From Acidithiobacillus montserratensis (GTDB lineage Bacteria; Pseudomonadota; Gammaproteobacteria; Acidithiobacillales; Acidithiobacillaceae): a stretch of 25,267 nt of DNA. This document shows, piece by piece, positions 1-7,349 of this stretch (position 1 is the stretch's first letter; each line of letters starts with the position of its first letter). Both the position numbers and the translations under genes were made by a program. A model generated the notes under the pieces. The model was not told the origin of the DNA, searched no databases, and saw only the letters and a list, made by a program, of their open reading frames with translations. The stretch spans positions 1 to 25,267 of the forward strand of contig NZ_JABBOU010000050.1 in the NCBI RefSeq assembly GCF_018853465.1, in the 5' to 3' direction.

Positions 1-108
1 CTGCTGACGCTGGGAGACATCCGCCACTGTCACTACCCCGTCCTGCTGATGCAAAGCCAAGTCGAGCATGGCGGTTACGGCATAGCGGCCCTTTGTCGTC
101 AATTTCAT
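1..108 (-). CDS. iscR: Rrf2-family Fe-S cluster regulator IscR, N-terminal part (cut by window edge)
   Basis: Only the first 36 codons are inside the window, read leftward from an ATG at 106-108. The protein begins [19 protein letters not shown], the hallmark start of the Rrf2 winged-helix regulator IscR. It continues into the part of the DNA-binding domain that precedes the recognition helix. The Fe-S ligand cysteines would lie further left, outside the window, so iron-sulfur sensing cannot be verified. An AGAGGT ribosome binding site lies at 117-122, 8 nt from the start. IscR senses Fe-S cluster supply and normally represses its own isc operon. A type 1 IscR site at 137-161, just upstream, supports both the identity and the autoregulation. 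Another Rrf2 paralogue (for example NsrR-like or CymR-like) is possible but less likely given this start and this site. Confidence 0.9.
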   Translation of the reverse strand, partial: MKLTTKGRYAVTAMLDLALHQQDGVVTVADVSQRQQ

Positions 109-129
109 ATCGGAATACCTCTGTGGCAC

Positions 130-157
130 ATCCTACTATCTCTACTAAATTAGTCAA
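130..157 (-). promoter_or_regulatory. Candidate iscR promoter
   Basis: Read on the minus strand, a -35 element TTGACT (152-157) and a -10 element TAGGAT (130-135) are separated by 16 bp. The -35 is embedded in the IscR type 1 site, the same arrangement as the Escherichia coli iscR promoter. It starts inside the last codons of cysE. The -10 matches consensus at only 4 of 6 positions. Confidence 0.5.
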
Positions 158-161
158 GTAT
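137..161 (-). promoter_or_regulatory. IscR type 1 binding site (autoregulatory operator)
   Basis: On the minus strand the 25 bp at 161-137 match the published E. coli IscR type 1 consensus (two half-sites built on ...GACT / AGTC...) at 21 of 25 positions, counted by eye. The left half ATACTTGACT is perfect, the A/T spacer and AGT of the right half are kept, and the four mismatches all lie in the distal right half. It is placed over the -35 of the candidate iscR promoter, so holo-IscR binding there would block transcription. Confidence 0.7.
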
Positions 162-924
162 TCCCGGATGAAGTTCCCCGTCTTGGCGGAGTTTGTTCCG
201 GGACAGCCGGATCCGGGTCCAGAGAGCAGGCAATTTCTTCCACCGGCATCAAGCTTTGTCTGGGCTGCAACTGCTGCACCCCCTCCCTGAGTTGGGCTAT
301 TTCGGCATCCTGCCGGTGCATGTGTTCGAGCATGCATTCTATGGCCCTGGCCACTGGATCCGGCATCTGACCGGTCAGGCCATAGGCCTCAAAATTATCG
401 GGATGCTGTTCGGCTTTATTCACCACCCGGCCGGGAATACCCACAACAGTAGCTCCTGCAGGAACCGTTTTGACCACCACTGCATTGGAACCGATTCGAG
501 CCTGATCGCCCACCACTATCGGCCCCAGCACCTTGGCGCCGGCCCCCACAATCACCCCGTTTCCAAGAGTGGGGTGACGCTTGCCCGGTTGCCAGGAAGT
601 GCCCCCCAGGGTAACCCCGTGATAGAGCGTGCAGTCATCGCCAATTTCCGCCGTTTCACCAATCACCACTCCCATACCGTGATCGATAAAAAAACGTTGA
701 CCGATGCAGGCACCGGGATGAATTTCAATCCCGGTCCAGAATCGTGAAAATGCGGCGATAATCCGGGCCAGCAAGCGCCAGTGCCGTTTCCACAGGCCAT
801 GGGCAAGACGGTGCATGAACAGGGCGTGGACCCCGGGATAGGTCAGCAACACCTCAAGACGATTGCGGGCGGCGGGATCACGGGCAAAAACAGCATCCAG
901 GTCAGCACGCCAATGACCAGTCAT
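154..924 (-). CDS. cysE: Serine O-acetyltransferase CysE
   Basis: This 256-residue protein makes O-acetylserine from serine and acetyl-CoA, the committed step of cysteine synthesis. The N-terminal helical part (about residues 1-65) is followed by a left-handed parallel beta-helix of hexapeptide repeats, with the CysE motifs [15 protein letters not shown] and [11 protein letters not shown] and the C-terminal GIPGRVV. A long Gln/Pro-rich tail follows from about residue 180. Length is near the usual 250-270. The ATG at 922-924 has an AGGAGG ribosome binding site 7 nt upstream (932-937), which fixes the start. It lies between trmJ (51 nt upstream) and iscR downstream, an order found in other proteobacteria that links cysteine supply to Fe-S cluster assembly. 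The stop codon lies inside the IscR operator. Confidence 0.95.
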   Translation of the reverse strand: MTGHWRADLDAVFARDPAARNRLEVLLTYPGVHALFMHRLAHGLWKRHWRLLARIIAAFSRFWTGIEIHPGACIGQRFFIDHGMGVVIGETAEIGDDCTLYHGVTLGGTSWQPGKRHPTLGNGVIVGAGAKVLGPIVVGDQARIGSNAVVVKTVPAGATVVGIPGRVVNKAEQHPDNFEAYGLTGQMPDPVARAIECMLEHMHRQDAEIAQLREGVQQLQPRQSLMPVEEIACSLDPDPAVPEQTPPRRGTSSGNT

Positions 925-966
925 CCCCTTGCCTCCTCCCGGTTTCGTCTGTTCTTCTCAGCCGGC

Positions 967-996
967 ATTAAAGACTATCCCGACCCTTTTTGTCTA
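967..996 (-). promoter_or_regulatory. Candidate cysE promoter overlapping the trmJ stop
   Basis: On the minus strand, TAGACA (991-996, 5 of 6 to the -35 consensus) and TTTAAT (967-972, 5 of 6 to the -10 consensus) are 18 bp apart. The site overlaps the last codons of trmJ, so cysE may be transcribed both from here and by read-through. This is a pattern match only. Confidence 0.4.
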
Positions 997-1742
997 CTAT
1001 TCGTCGCCCAGCGCTGTATTTCCGTGAGAATACCGCGCAGGATATTGACTTCATTGGCACTGGGTCGCGCCCGGTCATACAGTCGCCGCAAGCGTCGCAT
1101 CATGCGAGTGGCACGCAGTTCCTGGAGAAAACCACTTTGCCGCAGCACCTGCTCCAGATGCTGATAAAAACCCTCCATGTCTTCCTTGGGGGCAGATGCC
1201 TCCAGCAGCGCAGTAGAATCTTCGCCAGGCAAGTCTGCAGGCTTGGCCAGCGTCGCCATGTGCAATTCATAAGCCAGCACCTGAACTGCCTGACCCAAAT
1301 TCAATGAATGATACAATTCGGCAGTAGGAATATTGACCAGCACCTGACAGTAATCCAATTCTTCATTACTCAGTCCGGTACGCTCCCGGCCAAAAACCAG
1401 GGCACATTGGCCGCCAGTCAACTCCTGCACTACATCCAGCGCCGCCTCCCGGGCATCCAGCACCGGCCACTGAATCCGCCGGTCCCGGGCGCTGGTGCCA
1501 TATACCTTGTGGCACCCCTGCAAGGCAGTGGCCAGATCCGTCGTGACCCGGGCCCGATCGAGAATATCCTCCGCTCCTGAAGCCAGGGCAGTGGCTTCAG
1601 GATGGGGAAAGTAGCGCGGGTTTACCAGCACCAGGTGTTGTAAGCCCATGACTTTCATGGCGCGAGCCGTGGCGCCAATATTTCCCGGATGGCTGGTTTC
1701 CACCAACACCACCCGCAAACCCTGTAAAATCTCTGCACTCAC
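975..1742 (-). CDS. trmJ: tRNA (cytidine/uridine-32 2'-O)-methyltransferase TrmJ
   Basis: This 255-residue SPOUT-class methyltransferase is expected to 2'-O-methylate nucleotide 32 in the tRNA anticodon loop using S-adenosylmethionine. Three SpoU-type motifs are visible: an N-terminal motif 1 (ETSHPGNIGATARAM, about residues 15-29), motif 2 (VFGRERTGLSNEEL, mid-protein) and motif 3 (the NIPT...SLNLGQAVQVLAYEL segment), which together form the deep-trefoil knot. A C-terminal helical extension follows, as in TrmJ. The start is a GTG at 1740-1742 with an AGGAGT ribosome binding site at 1751-1756, 8 nt away. The neighbourhood suhB / trmJ / cysE / iscR is a known proteobacterial order. A TrmL or other SpoU paralogue is unlikely given length and context. 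Confidence 0.9.
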   Translation of the reverse strand: MSAEILQGLRVVLVETSHPGNIGATARAMKVMGLQHLVLVNPRYFPHPEATALASGAEDILDRARVTTDLATALQGCHKVYGTSARDRRIQWPVLDAREAALDVVQELTGGQCALVFGRERTGLSNEELDYCQVLVNIPTAELYHSLNLGQAVQVLAYELHMATLAKPADLPGEDSTALLEASAPKEDMEGFYQHLEQVLRQSGFLQELRATRMMRRLRRLYDRARPSANEVNILRGILTEIQRWATNSRQKGSG

Positions 1743-1798
1743 AATGTGTTACTCCTGATCATCTACTTTTTGCCCCGTGCATTGCTGTTACCAACCAA

Positions 1799-1951
1799 CC
1801 TGGAAGCGGTGGCTGGGGGAGAGGCTTTCAGCGACTTTGGCCCGCGCCGTTGTTGTTCTTGGTGAAATCCTGCGCCCAGCGGGATAAACCCCAGAACAAC
1901 AGGCGAGGGGCGTTGGAGCTAAAAGCCTCTCCCCCATTCACCACTTCCAGG
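1799..1951. repeat. 153-bp near-symmetric palindromic element (possible MITE or structured RNA)
   Basis: The outer 30 bp of each end (1799-1828 and 1922-1951) are inverted copies that agree at 27 of 30 positions. They begin CCTGGAAG and include the run GGGGGAGAGGCTTT. The symmetry continues inward with weaker matching: a TTGTTCT/AGAACAA block around 1853-1859 and 1893-1899, then a 7-bp apical stem (1867-1873 with 1879-1885, one G-T pair) around a 5-nt loop at 1874-1878. The apex at 1876 coincides with the geometric centre at 1875. No T-run follows, so it is not a simple terminator. No clear target duplication is visible. It fills most of the 293-bp gap between divergent trmJ and suhB. Long end repeats without a transposase suggest a miniature inverted-repeat element, but a transcribed hairpin RNA is also possible. 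Confidence 0.7.
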
Positions 1952-1994
1952 CCCCACCTTCAATGGCATTCGTGCGGTCTATGCCGTTCTCCTT

Positions 1995-2000
1995 TATACT
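1995..2000 (+). promoter_or_regulatory. Possible -10 element for suhB
   Basis: TATACT lies 36 nt upstream of the suhB ATG, beyond the end of the palindromic element. No convincing -35 is visible at the expected distance, so this is weak. Confidence 0.25.
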
Positions 2001-2035
2001 GGAAAGTATCCATTCTGTTTTCCCATAGGGTTCCC

Positions 2036-2833
2036 ATGCAGCATCCCATTCTTGTAACCGCCATTCGTGCCGCCCGTAAAGCCGGCGATATCATCAACCG
2101 CAGTTTTGCGCGGGTCAATGAAATCACCATCACCCCCAAGGCCCATAACGATTTTGTGACCGACGTGGATCAGCGCGCCGAAGCCGCCATCGTCGAAATC
2201 ATCCGTCGCGCCTATCCCGAGCATGGCATTCTGGCCGAGGAAGGCAGTCGCATTGCCGACAAGGAATTCGAGTGGATCATCGACCCCCTCGATGGCACCA
2301 CCAATTTCATTCACGGCATGCCGCAACTTTGCGTATCCATTGGCATCAAGCACTTTGATCGCCTGGAACATGCCGTCGTTTACAATCCCATTCATGATGA
2401 ACTGTTCACGGCCTCTCGCGGCGCCGGCGCCCACCTCAATGACCGCCGCCTGCGGATTGCCCAGCGCAAGGATCTGGAGGGTGCCCTGCTCGGGACTGGT
2501 TTCCCGTTCCGGGACTTCTCCTATCTCGACACTTACATGGCGACATTCAAGGCCTTCATGCTCAAAACTGCGGGCATCCGCCGCCCCGGTTCTGCTGCGT
2601 TGGATCTGGCCTATGTCGCGGCCGGACGCTATGACGGATTCTGGGAGTTCAATCTCAAGCCCTGGGATCTGGCAGCAGGAGCCTTGCTGGTTCAGGAGGC
2701 CGGTGGTGTGGCCACCGACTTCACGGGTGATCAGGGTTATCTGGATAATGGCAACATTGTCGCCGGCAATCTGCGCGTCCATGCGCAAATGCTCCACATC
2801 ATCAGCCAGGAAATCAACAGGCCCCAAGCCTGA
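2036..2833 (+). CDS. suhB: Inositol-1-monophosphatase family protein SuhB
   Basis: This 265-residue Mg-dependent phosphatase of the FIG superfamily hydrolyses inositol 1-phosphate. In E. coli SuhB also binds RNA polymerase/NusA in rRNA antitermination. Metal-binding motifs are in order: the GILAEEG segment (Glu68/Glu69), IIDPLDGTTNF (Asp83, Asp86, Gly87, Thr88) and the C-terminal WDLAAGALLVQEAGG. Length equals the usual 260-270. The open frame extends upstream to 1850 through the palindromic element, but the ATG at 2036 gives the family-typical start MQHPILVTAIRAARKAG and has an AGGG ribosome binding site 5 nt away, so the extension is rejected. It is transcribed away from trmJ and converges on the DUF815 ATPase gene with a 36-nt gap. 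Cellular substrate cannot be decided from sequence. Confidence 0.93.
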   Translation: MQHPILVTAIRAARKAGDIINRSFARVNEITITPKAHNDFVTDVDQRAEAAIVEIIRRAYPEHGILAEEGSRIADKEFEWIIDPLDGTTNFIHGMPQLCVSIGIKHFDRLEHAVVYNPIHDELFTASRGAGAHLNDRRLRIAQRKDLEGALLGTGFPFRDFSYLDTYMATFKAFMLKTAGIRRPGSAALDLAYVAAGRYDGFWEFNLKPWDLAAGALLVQEAGGVATDFTGDQGYLDNGNIVAGNLRVHAQMLHIISQEINRPQA

Positions 2834-2869
2834 ACAACAGCGCGTCGAGGCCGTCAGCGTTTCTGAAGC

Positions 2870-3733
2870 TTACTGTGCTGCCAATGCCCGCGACCCGGCC
2901 CAGTGCCGGGCAAACTGGCGCGCCACCCGACCACTGCGTGATCCTCTCTGCAGCGCCCAGCGCAAGGCCTCTTCCCGCCACTCTCCGGCATCTGCAGTCA
3001 CCTCCAGGCGGCGCAGATGGATCGCACAAATATCCAGATACATGGCCTGATCGAAGGGATAAAAGCCCAACCATAGCCCAAAGCGTTCGGACAGGCTGAT
3101 TTTTTCCTCGGCGGTTTCTCCCGCAATAATCTCTTCCCCATGGCGATGATATTCTTCATTGTCGGAAAAGTGCCGGGGCATGAGATGTCGGCGGTTACTG
3201 GTGGCATAAAGGAGGACATTATCAGGGCGCGCCTCGACACCGCCATCCAGCAGGGACTTGAGCGCCTTGTAGCCCGGATCGTCGGAACTGAAAGACAAAT
3301 CATCACAAAACAGGGCAAAATGATAGCGTTGTTGCGGATCAGCGGCCTGCAATGCCGCCAAAATCTCCGGTAAATCGAGAATGCCATCGGCATCCATTTC
3401 AATGAGGCGCAGCCCATGATCGGCATAACGCTGCAGCAGGGCTTTGACCAGAGAAGATTTTCCCGTTCCCCTGCCGCCCCAGAGCAGGGCATCATTGGCC
3501 GGATATCCCGCCACAAACTGACGGGTATTCAGATCCAGGGCTGCCTTGCTTTCGTCGATACCCAGAAGCTCGTCCATTTCCGGCAAATCCACCCGGGTCA
3601 CGCCTTCCAACCGCCCGCCCAGAGGCAAATGGCGCCAACGCGCGGCCTTCACCTGAGCAAAATCCGGCAGAGAATGACTACTGCTATCTCCCAGAAGCGC
3701 GGCCAAACCTTCCAGCAAATGCTGTCGTTCCAC
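2870..3733 (-). CDS. DUF815-family AAA-type ATPase
   Basis: The protein has 287 residues when read from the GTG at 3731-3733. A P-loop GGRGTGKSS is at residues 86-94 and a Walker B-like LFCDDLSF around 141-148. A sensor-like segment LLYATSNRRHLMPRHF and the SLSERFGLWLGFYPFD block typical of DUF815 (an uncharacterised AAA family) follow. The frame is open to 3775, but there is no ribosome binding site there. The GTG at 3733 has AAGG close by and AAAGGAG 10 nt further up, and gives the usual VERQHLLEGLAALL start. The gene is divergent from yciB with a 63-bp shared upstream region. The biological role of the family is not known to me, so no function beyond ATP binding and likely remodelling is claimed. 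Confidence 0.85.
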   Translation of the reverse strand: MERQHLLEGLAALLGDSSSHSLPDFAQVKAARWRHLPLGGRLEGVTRVDLPEMDELLGIDESKAALDLNTRQFVAGYPANDALLWGGRGTGKSSLVKALLQRYADHGLRLIEMDADGILDLPEILAALQAADPQQRYHFALFCDDLSFSSDDPGYKALKSLLDGGVEARPDNVLLYATSNRRHLMPRHFSDNEEYHRHGEEIIAGETAEEKISLSERFGLWLGFYPFDQAMYLDICAIHLRRLEVTADAGEWREEALRWALQRGSRSGRVARQFARHWAGSRALAAQ

Positions 3734-3796
3734 TGTCCTTAAACTCCTTTCTGTGATTAGATAGCTCCGAACCACTTTATCTTACTGCGTCCTGTC

Positions 3797-4348
3797 ATGA
3801 AACTGTTTACCGACTTTCTACCCATTATCCTGTTTTTTATTGCTTACAAGATTCATGGCATTTATACGGCCACGGAAGTGCTGATTGTGGCTGCCATTAT
3901 ACTGATGGCCTGGCAGTGGTGGCGGCACGGTCGTATTGAAACCATGACCTGGGTATCCACCCTTCTGATTCTTATATTTGGCGGACTGACCCTTTATTTT
4001 CATAATGATACTTTTATCAAAGTCAAACCCAGCATACTTTATCTGCTCTTTGCCGGGGTCCTGCTTTTCACCCACTGGCGGCAAAAGCCTTTACTGGAAC
4101 GCCTCATGGGTGGGCAATTGCCCGCAACCCTGCCCCAATCGTTCTGGCGCCGTCTCAACGCATACTGGATCATTTTTTTTCTTTTCAGTGCAATATTGAA
4201 TCTGGTGGTAGCCTACAGTTTTTCCACGGGCATCTGGGTGGATTACAAGCTGTTCGGTATGCTGGGTATTACCATCATTTTTGTATTGTTCCAGGCGGTG
4301 CTCATTTCCCGGGCCCTGCCCCAGGAAGTGAAAGACGGTGACTCATGA
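3797..4348 (+). CDS. yciB: Inner-membrane septation/intracellular-septation protein YciB (IspZ)
   Basis: This is a 183-residue integral membrane protein with about five hydrophobic spans (near residues 5-20, 25-42, 52-66, 80-91 and 121-141, with a further one near 150-170). The N-terminus MKLFTDFLPIILFFIAYK matches the YciB/IspZ family, and HWRQKPLLERLMG is the conserved cytoplasmic loop. YciB is linked to cell envelope synthesis and division in enterobacteria and Shigella. No strong ribosome binding site precedes the ATG, but it is the family start. It opens a rightward run yciB-yciI-bolA, an order known in beta- and gammaproteobacteria, with a 44-nt gap to yciI. Confidence 0.92.
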   Translation: MKLFTDFLPIILFFIAYKIHGIYTATEVLIVAAIILMAWQWWRHGRIETMTWVSTLLILIFGGLTLYFHNDTFIKVKPSILYLLFAGVLLFTHWRQKPLLERLMGGQLPATLPQSFWRRLNAYWIIFFLFSAILNLVVAYSFSTGIWVDYKLFGMLGITIIFVLFQAVLISRALPQEVKDGDS

Positions 4349-4392
4349 CTCCCGTACAGAGGCCAGACTCTCTTTATTGACAGGACAACACT

Positions 4393-4695
4393 ATGTATTA
4401 CTGCATCATTGGTACCGACAACCCCAATTCCCTGAACAAACGCCAGACGGCCCGCGCCGATCACCTGGCACGCCTGCATCAGCTGCAATCTGAAGGACGG
4501 CTGCTGACTGCAGGGCCCTTCCCTGCCCTGGATACGGAAGAACCCGGTGAAGCGGGTTTCACCGGCAGCCTGATTATTGCCCGCTTTGATTCCCTGGACG
4601 AAGCCCACGCCTGGGCGGCTGCCGAACCCTATCTCAGTGCCGGGGTCTATGCTGATGTCAGCGTGCGTCCCTACAAAGGAGTATTTCTGCCATGA
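4393..4695 (+). CDS. yciI: YciI-like family protein
   Basis: This 100-residue small ferredoxin-like fold protein of the YciI family begins MYYCIIGTDNPNSLNKR. The family's conserved His (in RADHLARL) and Asp (in RFDSLDEAHAW) are visible. Structural studies of the family suggest a His-Asp pair and possible enzymatic activity, but no function is settled. An AGGA ribosome binding site (about 4382-4385) lies 7 nt upstream of the ATG. The stop overlaps the bolA start by 4 nt (ATGA), implying translational coupling within the yciB-yciI-bolA operon. Confidence 0.9.
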   Translation: MYYCIIGTDNPNSLNKRQTARADHLARLHQLQSEGRLLTAGPFPALDTEEPGEAGFTGSLIIARFDSLDEAHAWAAAEPYLSAGVYADVSVRPYKGVFLP

Positions 4696-5003
4696 ACAAG
4701 CAACAACTGGAACAATTACTGGAAGATGCCCTCCACCCCGAATTTCTGGAAGTGAAGGATCGTACGGAAGCCCATAGTGAACATGAGCAATCCGATGGCG
4801 GTGGACACTACGAGCTACGCATTGTCTGCGCTCAGTTTGCAGGGATGGCACCCCTGGCCCGGCACCGACTGGTCAATGCCGCTACCGAGTCGGTTCGTGA
4901 CCAGATGCACGCGTTGGCCGTAAAAGCCTATACTCCCGAAGAGTTTGCCGCGCTGAATCAGCCCAAAGCTCCGCGCCGAAGCATCCCCCTCAATACCCAG
5001 TAA
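4692..5003 (+). CDS. bolA: BolA family protein
   Basis: This 103-residue BolA-fold protein contains the conserved HYELRIVCAQFAGMAPLARHRLV core. The helix-turn-helix-like region is followed by HALAVKAYTPEEF, matching the family C-terminal HALSIKTYTPEEW-type motif. BolA proteins partner with monothiol glutaredoxins in Fe-S cluster handling and affect cell shape. The conserved C-terminal His is present. The start ATG overlaps the yciI stop (ATGA). The N-terminal EFLEVKDRTEAHSEHEQSD resembles the loop that supplies cluster ligands with glutaredoxin. Its nearness to iscR/cysE functions in the same chromosome region fits but proves nothing. Confidence 0.93.
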   Translation: MNKQQLEQLLEDALHPEFLEVKDRTEAHSEHEQSDGGGHYELRIVCAQFAGMAPLARHRLVNAATESVRDQMHALAVKAYTPEEFAALNQPKAPRRSIPLNTQ

Positions 5004-5071
5004 AGTGTCTGGAAAAACCGCATTGATTGCGCGCAACGCCCTATTTGCCCCGGAACTGGCAGGATAACCGC

Positions 5072-6379
5072 ATGCCGGCCGATAGTTTCGTGCGCAGCTT
5101 TCGCGAATCCTCCCCGTACATCCACCGCTTCCGGGGGCAGACCTTCGTCATCAATTTTGGCGGCGATGCCATTGCCGATGGCAGCATCCGTGTGCTCGCC
5201 CATGATATTGCCCTGCTCAACAGTCTGGGCATTAACGTGGTATTGGTGCATGGTGCCGGACCGCAAATCGATGCAGCCCTGCAACTACATGGATTACAGA
5301 CTCAACGCATCCATGGCAAACGCATCACCAGCCCGGAAGCCATGCAGGTGCTGCGCGAAGCTGTGGGCGGTGCCCGCCTGGTCGTGGAAGCGGCCCTGTC
5401 CGAAGGGCAGATGGGCTCACCCATGGCCCATGCCGGGCTGCAGGTGGTCAGCGGCAACTTCATCATTGCTCAGCCCGTCGGTATTCTGGACGGGGTGGAT
5501 TACCAAAGCACCGGCAAGGTCCGGCGGGTTGCAAGTGAGGTCATGGAACGCCATCTCGCTGCCGATGAAATTGTACTACTCTCGCCCATCGGGGTTTCTC
5601 CCACCGGTACTCTGTTCAACATTCGTGCCGAAGAAGTGGCGGTGGCGGCCGCCGTTGCCCTGGGTGCTGCCAAGCTGGTGTTTTACATGGATGAGGAGGG
5701 TATTATCGATGCGCAAGGAACATTACTGCGTCAACTGACCTCTTCGGAAATCCCGGCCTTGCTGGAACGCCAAGATCTTTCTACGGAAGTCCGCGAACAT
5801 TTACACAGCGCCGCAACGGCCTGCGCCAAGGGCGTGGAGCGCATTCATCTGATTTCCCGGCATGTGGATGGTGCACTGCTCCGCGAACTGTTTACCCGCG
5901 ACGGCCTCGGCACCCTGATTTCCCGCGATTCCTTTGAACATATGCGCATGGCCACGGTCACCGATATTCCCGGCATCCTCGCCCTGATTCGGCCGTTGGA
6001 AGAAAAAGGGATTCTGGTCAAGCGCAGCCGGGAACGCCTGGAAATGGAAGCCGATCATTTCGTGGTCATGGAGCGCGATGGCAAGATCATCGGTTGTGCG
6101 GCCATTTATCCCTATCCGGAACAAGGCATGGCGGAAGTAGCTTGCCTGGCGGTAGACAGTCTTTACCGTCGTCAGGGACGTGGTGAAAGACTGCTAGCCT
6201 TCTGCGAGAACTGGGCCAGGGAAAGGCAGTTATCCCGCATTTTTGTCCTGAGCACGCAAACGACCCACTGGTTCCTGGAACGCAAATTCCGCCAGGGCTC
6301 CCTGGAGGAGTTGCCGATCCCCCGGCAACAACTGTACAACTTTCAACGCCGCAGTCAGGTTTTTTTTCAGACTATCTGA
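5072..6379 (+). CDS. argA: Amino-acid N-acetyltransferase (N-acetylglutamate synthase) ArgA
   Basis: This 435-residue enzyme makes N-acetylglutamate from glutamate and acetyl-CoA, the first step of arginine synthesis. It has an amino-acid-kinase-like N-terminal domain (about residues 25-285, with FVINFGGDAI, VHGAGPQIDA and VSGNFIIAQPVGILDGVDY). A GNAT acetyltransferase domain follows (about 300-435, with IRPLEEKGILVKRSRE, the acetyl-CoA loop YRRQGRGERLL and THWFLERKF). Alignment by eye with E. coli ArgA (443 residues) is collinear end to end. The frame is open from 5027, but the ATG at 5072 has an AGGAT site at 5061-5065 and gives the expected start SFVRSFRESSPYIHRFRG. ArgA implies the linear or acetyltransferase-fed arginine route. 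It lies 68 nt after bolA and converges on the NYN gene. Confidence 0.94.
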   Translation: MPADSFVRSFRESSPYIHRFRGQTFVINFGGDAIADGSIRVLAHDIALLNSLGINVVLVHGAGPQIDAALQLHGLQTQRIHGKRITSPEAMQVLREAVGGARLVVEAALSEGQMGSPMAHAGLQVVSGNFIIAQPVGILDGVDYQSTGKVRRVASEVMERHLAADEIVLLSPIGVSPTGTLFNIRAEEVAVAAAVALGAAKLVFYMDEEGIIDAQGTLLRQLTSSEIPALLERQDLSTEVREHLHSAATACAKGVERIHLISRHVDGALLRELFTRDGLGTLISRDSFEHMRMATVTDIPGILALIRPLEEKGILVKRSRERLEMEADHFVVMERDGKIIGCAAIYPYPEQGMAEVACLAVDSLYRRQGRGERLLAFCENWARERQLSRIFVLSTQTTHWFLERKFRQGSLEELPIPRQQLYNFQRRSQVFFQTI

Positions 6380-6389
6380 GTTTTCGTGC

Positions 6390-7343
6390 CTACAGCGCTG
6401 CCTCTGCCTCCAGCGGCCCCTCGACAGACGCAGAATCCTCTTCCAGCACCTCTTCTTCACGGGTCAGGGGCGGTTTGTCGCTTGTTTTGTTCATCCCGCC
6501 GCTGCGGCCATCATAACGGTTGACCACGGTACAGCGCCGGGCAATGAATCCACCTTTTTCGGTCTCACTGGGTTCAATATCAAATTCCAGGATGATATCC
6601 CGACTGGGCAGATCGTCCGTATCCAGTTCGCGAGGTAAATCAGAAATATGCACAAAGGCCGACTCATAGGGAGAATCTTCATGCCGGGTATCGGTGACCC
6701 AGAGCCGGGCGGAGACTCCCGTCAAAAAGCGAATGAAACCAAAACCCCGCTCGGCATCCCAACGGATGCATATGCCACGAATACGCGAACCCATTTCTCC
6801 CCAGGGAACACGCATATCTCCCCGGGTGGGTAACAGGCCCGGTACCAGATAGCCCGAATAAAAGGCATCGGCTTCGTGCTGCAATTCTCTGGAAACATTG
6901 CGGAATGCCAGGACTTCTACGCGGCAGCCCTTATTCTGCAGAGCCCTGACCACCTGCAGGAAGTCGCCATCGCCGGTCACCAGCAGTAACTGATCGAGAC
7001 GTTCGGACTGAAGCATGACATCCACGGCCAGATCCAGATCGGCATTGGCTTTGGAAACCCGGTTACCCTCATCATCCACAAACCAGCGCACCGGCTTTTC
7101 AATGATTTTCCAGCCAAGATCGCGCACCGCCTGCTGATAACTGCGAATACCGTCCCGGTATTCGCGATCACTTTTCATCCGCTCGCCATCGACGGCCATA
7201 TAGGTGTTGAGGCGCAGCAGGCGGGCCTGATCTTCCCGCGCGGCAAAACGGCGCAGCACGTCATAGCGCATGGCATAGCCGCCGTTATAACGGACATTTT
7301 CGGCGTCCACATATACGCCAATATGCAATTCACCGTTACTCAT
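6390..7343 (-). CDS. NYN/LabA-like PIN-fold protein fused to a cold-shock-like domain
   Basis: This 317-residue protein has an N-terminal NYN (LabA/DUF88) domain at about residues 5-165. Its acidic residues are placed as in that nuclease-like fold: VYVDAENV (Asp13, Asn16), ANADLDLAVDVML (around 100-112) and LVTGDGDF (around 124-131). Residues about 186-275 look like a single-stranded nucleic acid binding cold-shock/OB domain, with RGFGFIRF resembling RNP1 and AFVHISDL resembling RNP2. The C-terminus is acidic and low-complexity. The combination points to RNA cleavage or binding, inferred from domains only. The start lies 6 nt downstream of the ilvD stop without a clear ribosome binding site, so it is probably translationally coupled to ilvD. 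Confidence 0.82.
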   Translation of the reverse strand: MSNGELHIGVYVDAENVRYNGGYAMRYDVLRRFAAREDQARLLRLNTYMAVDGERMKSDREYRDGIRSYQQAVRDLGWKIIEKPVRWFVDDEGNRVSKANADLDLAVDVMLQSERLDQLLLVTGDGDFLQVVRALQNKGCRVEVLAFRNVSRELQHEADAFYSGYLVPGLLPTRGDMRVPWGEMGSRIRGICIRWDAERGFGFIRFLTGVSARLWVTDTRHEDSPYESAFVHISDLPRELDTDDLPSRDIILEFDIEPSETEKGGFIARRCTVVNRYDGRSGGMNKTSDKPPLTREEEVLEEDSASVEGPLEAEAAL

Positions 7344-7349
7344 GCGTAA

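Noticed and set aside
1799..1951. Palindrome as an intrinsic terminator for trmJ or suhB
   Set aside because: It lies upstream of both divergent genes and has no T-run on either strand.
1850..2035. Upstream extension of the suhB frame to 1850
   Set aside because: It runs through the palindromic element, has no family similarity, and the ATG at 2036 has a ribosome binding site and the usual SuhB start.
3734..3775. 14-residue upstream extension of the DUF815 ATPase
   Set aside because: The GTG at 3775 lacks a ribosome binding site; the GTG at 3733 has one and gives the family-like start.
6360..6389. Small CAGA-CTA-TCTG hairpin with T-rich flanks between argA and the NYN gene as a bidirectional terminator
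   Set aside because: The stem is only 4-5 bp and A/T-weak, inside the argA 3' end; not convincing enough to annotate.
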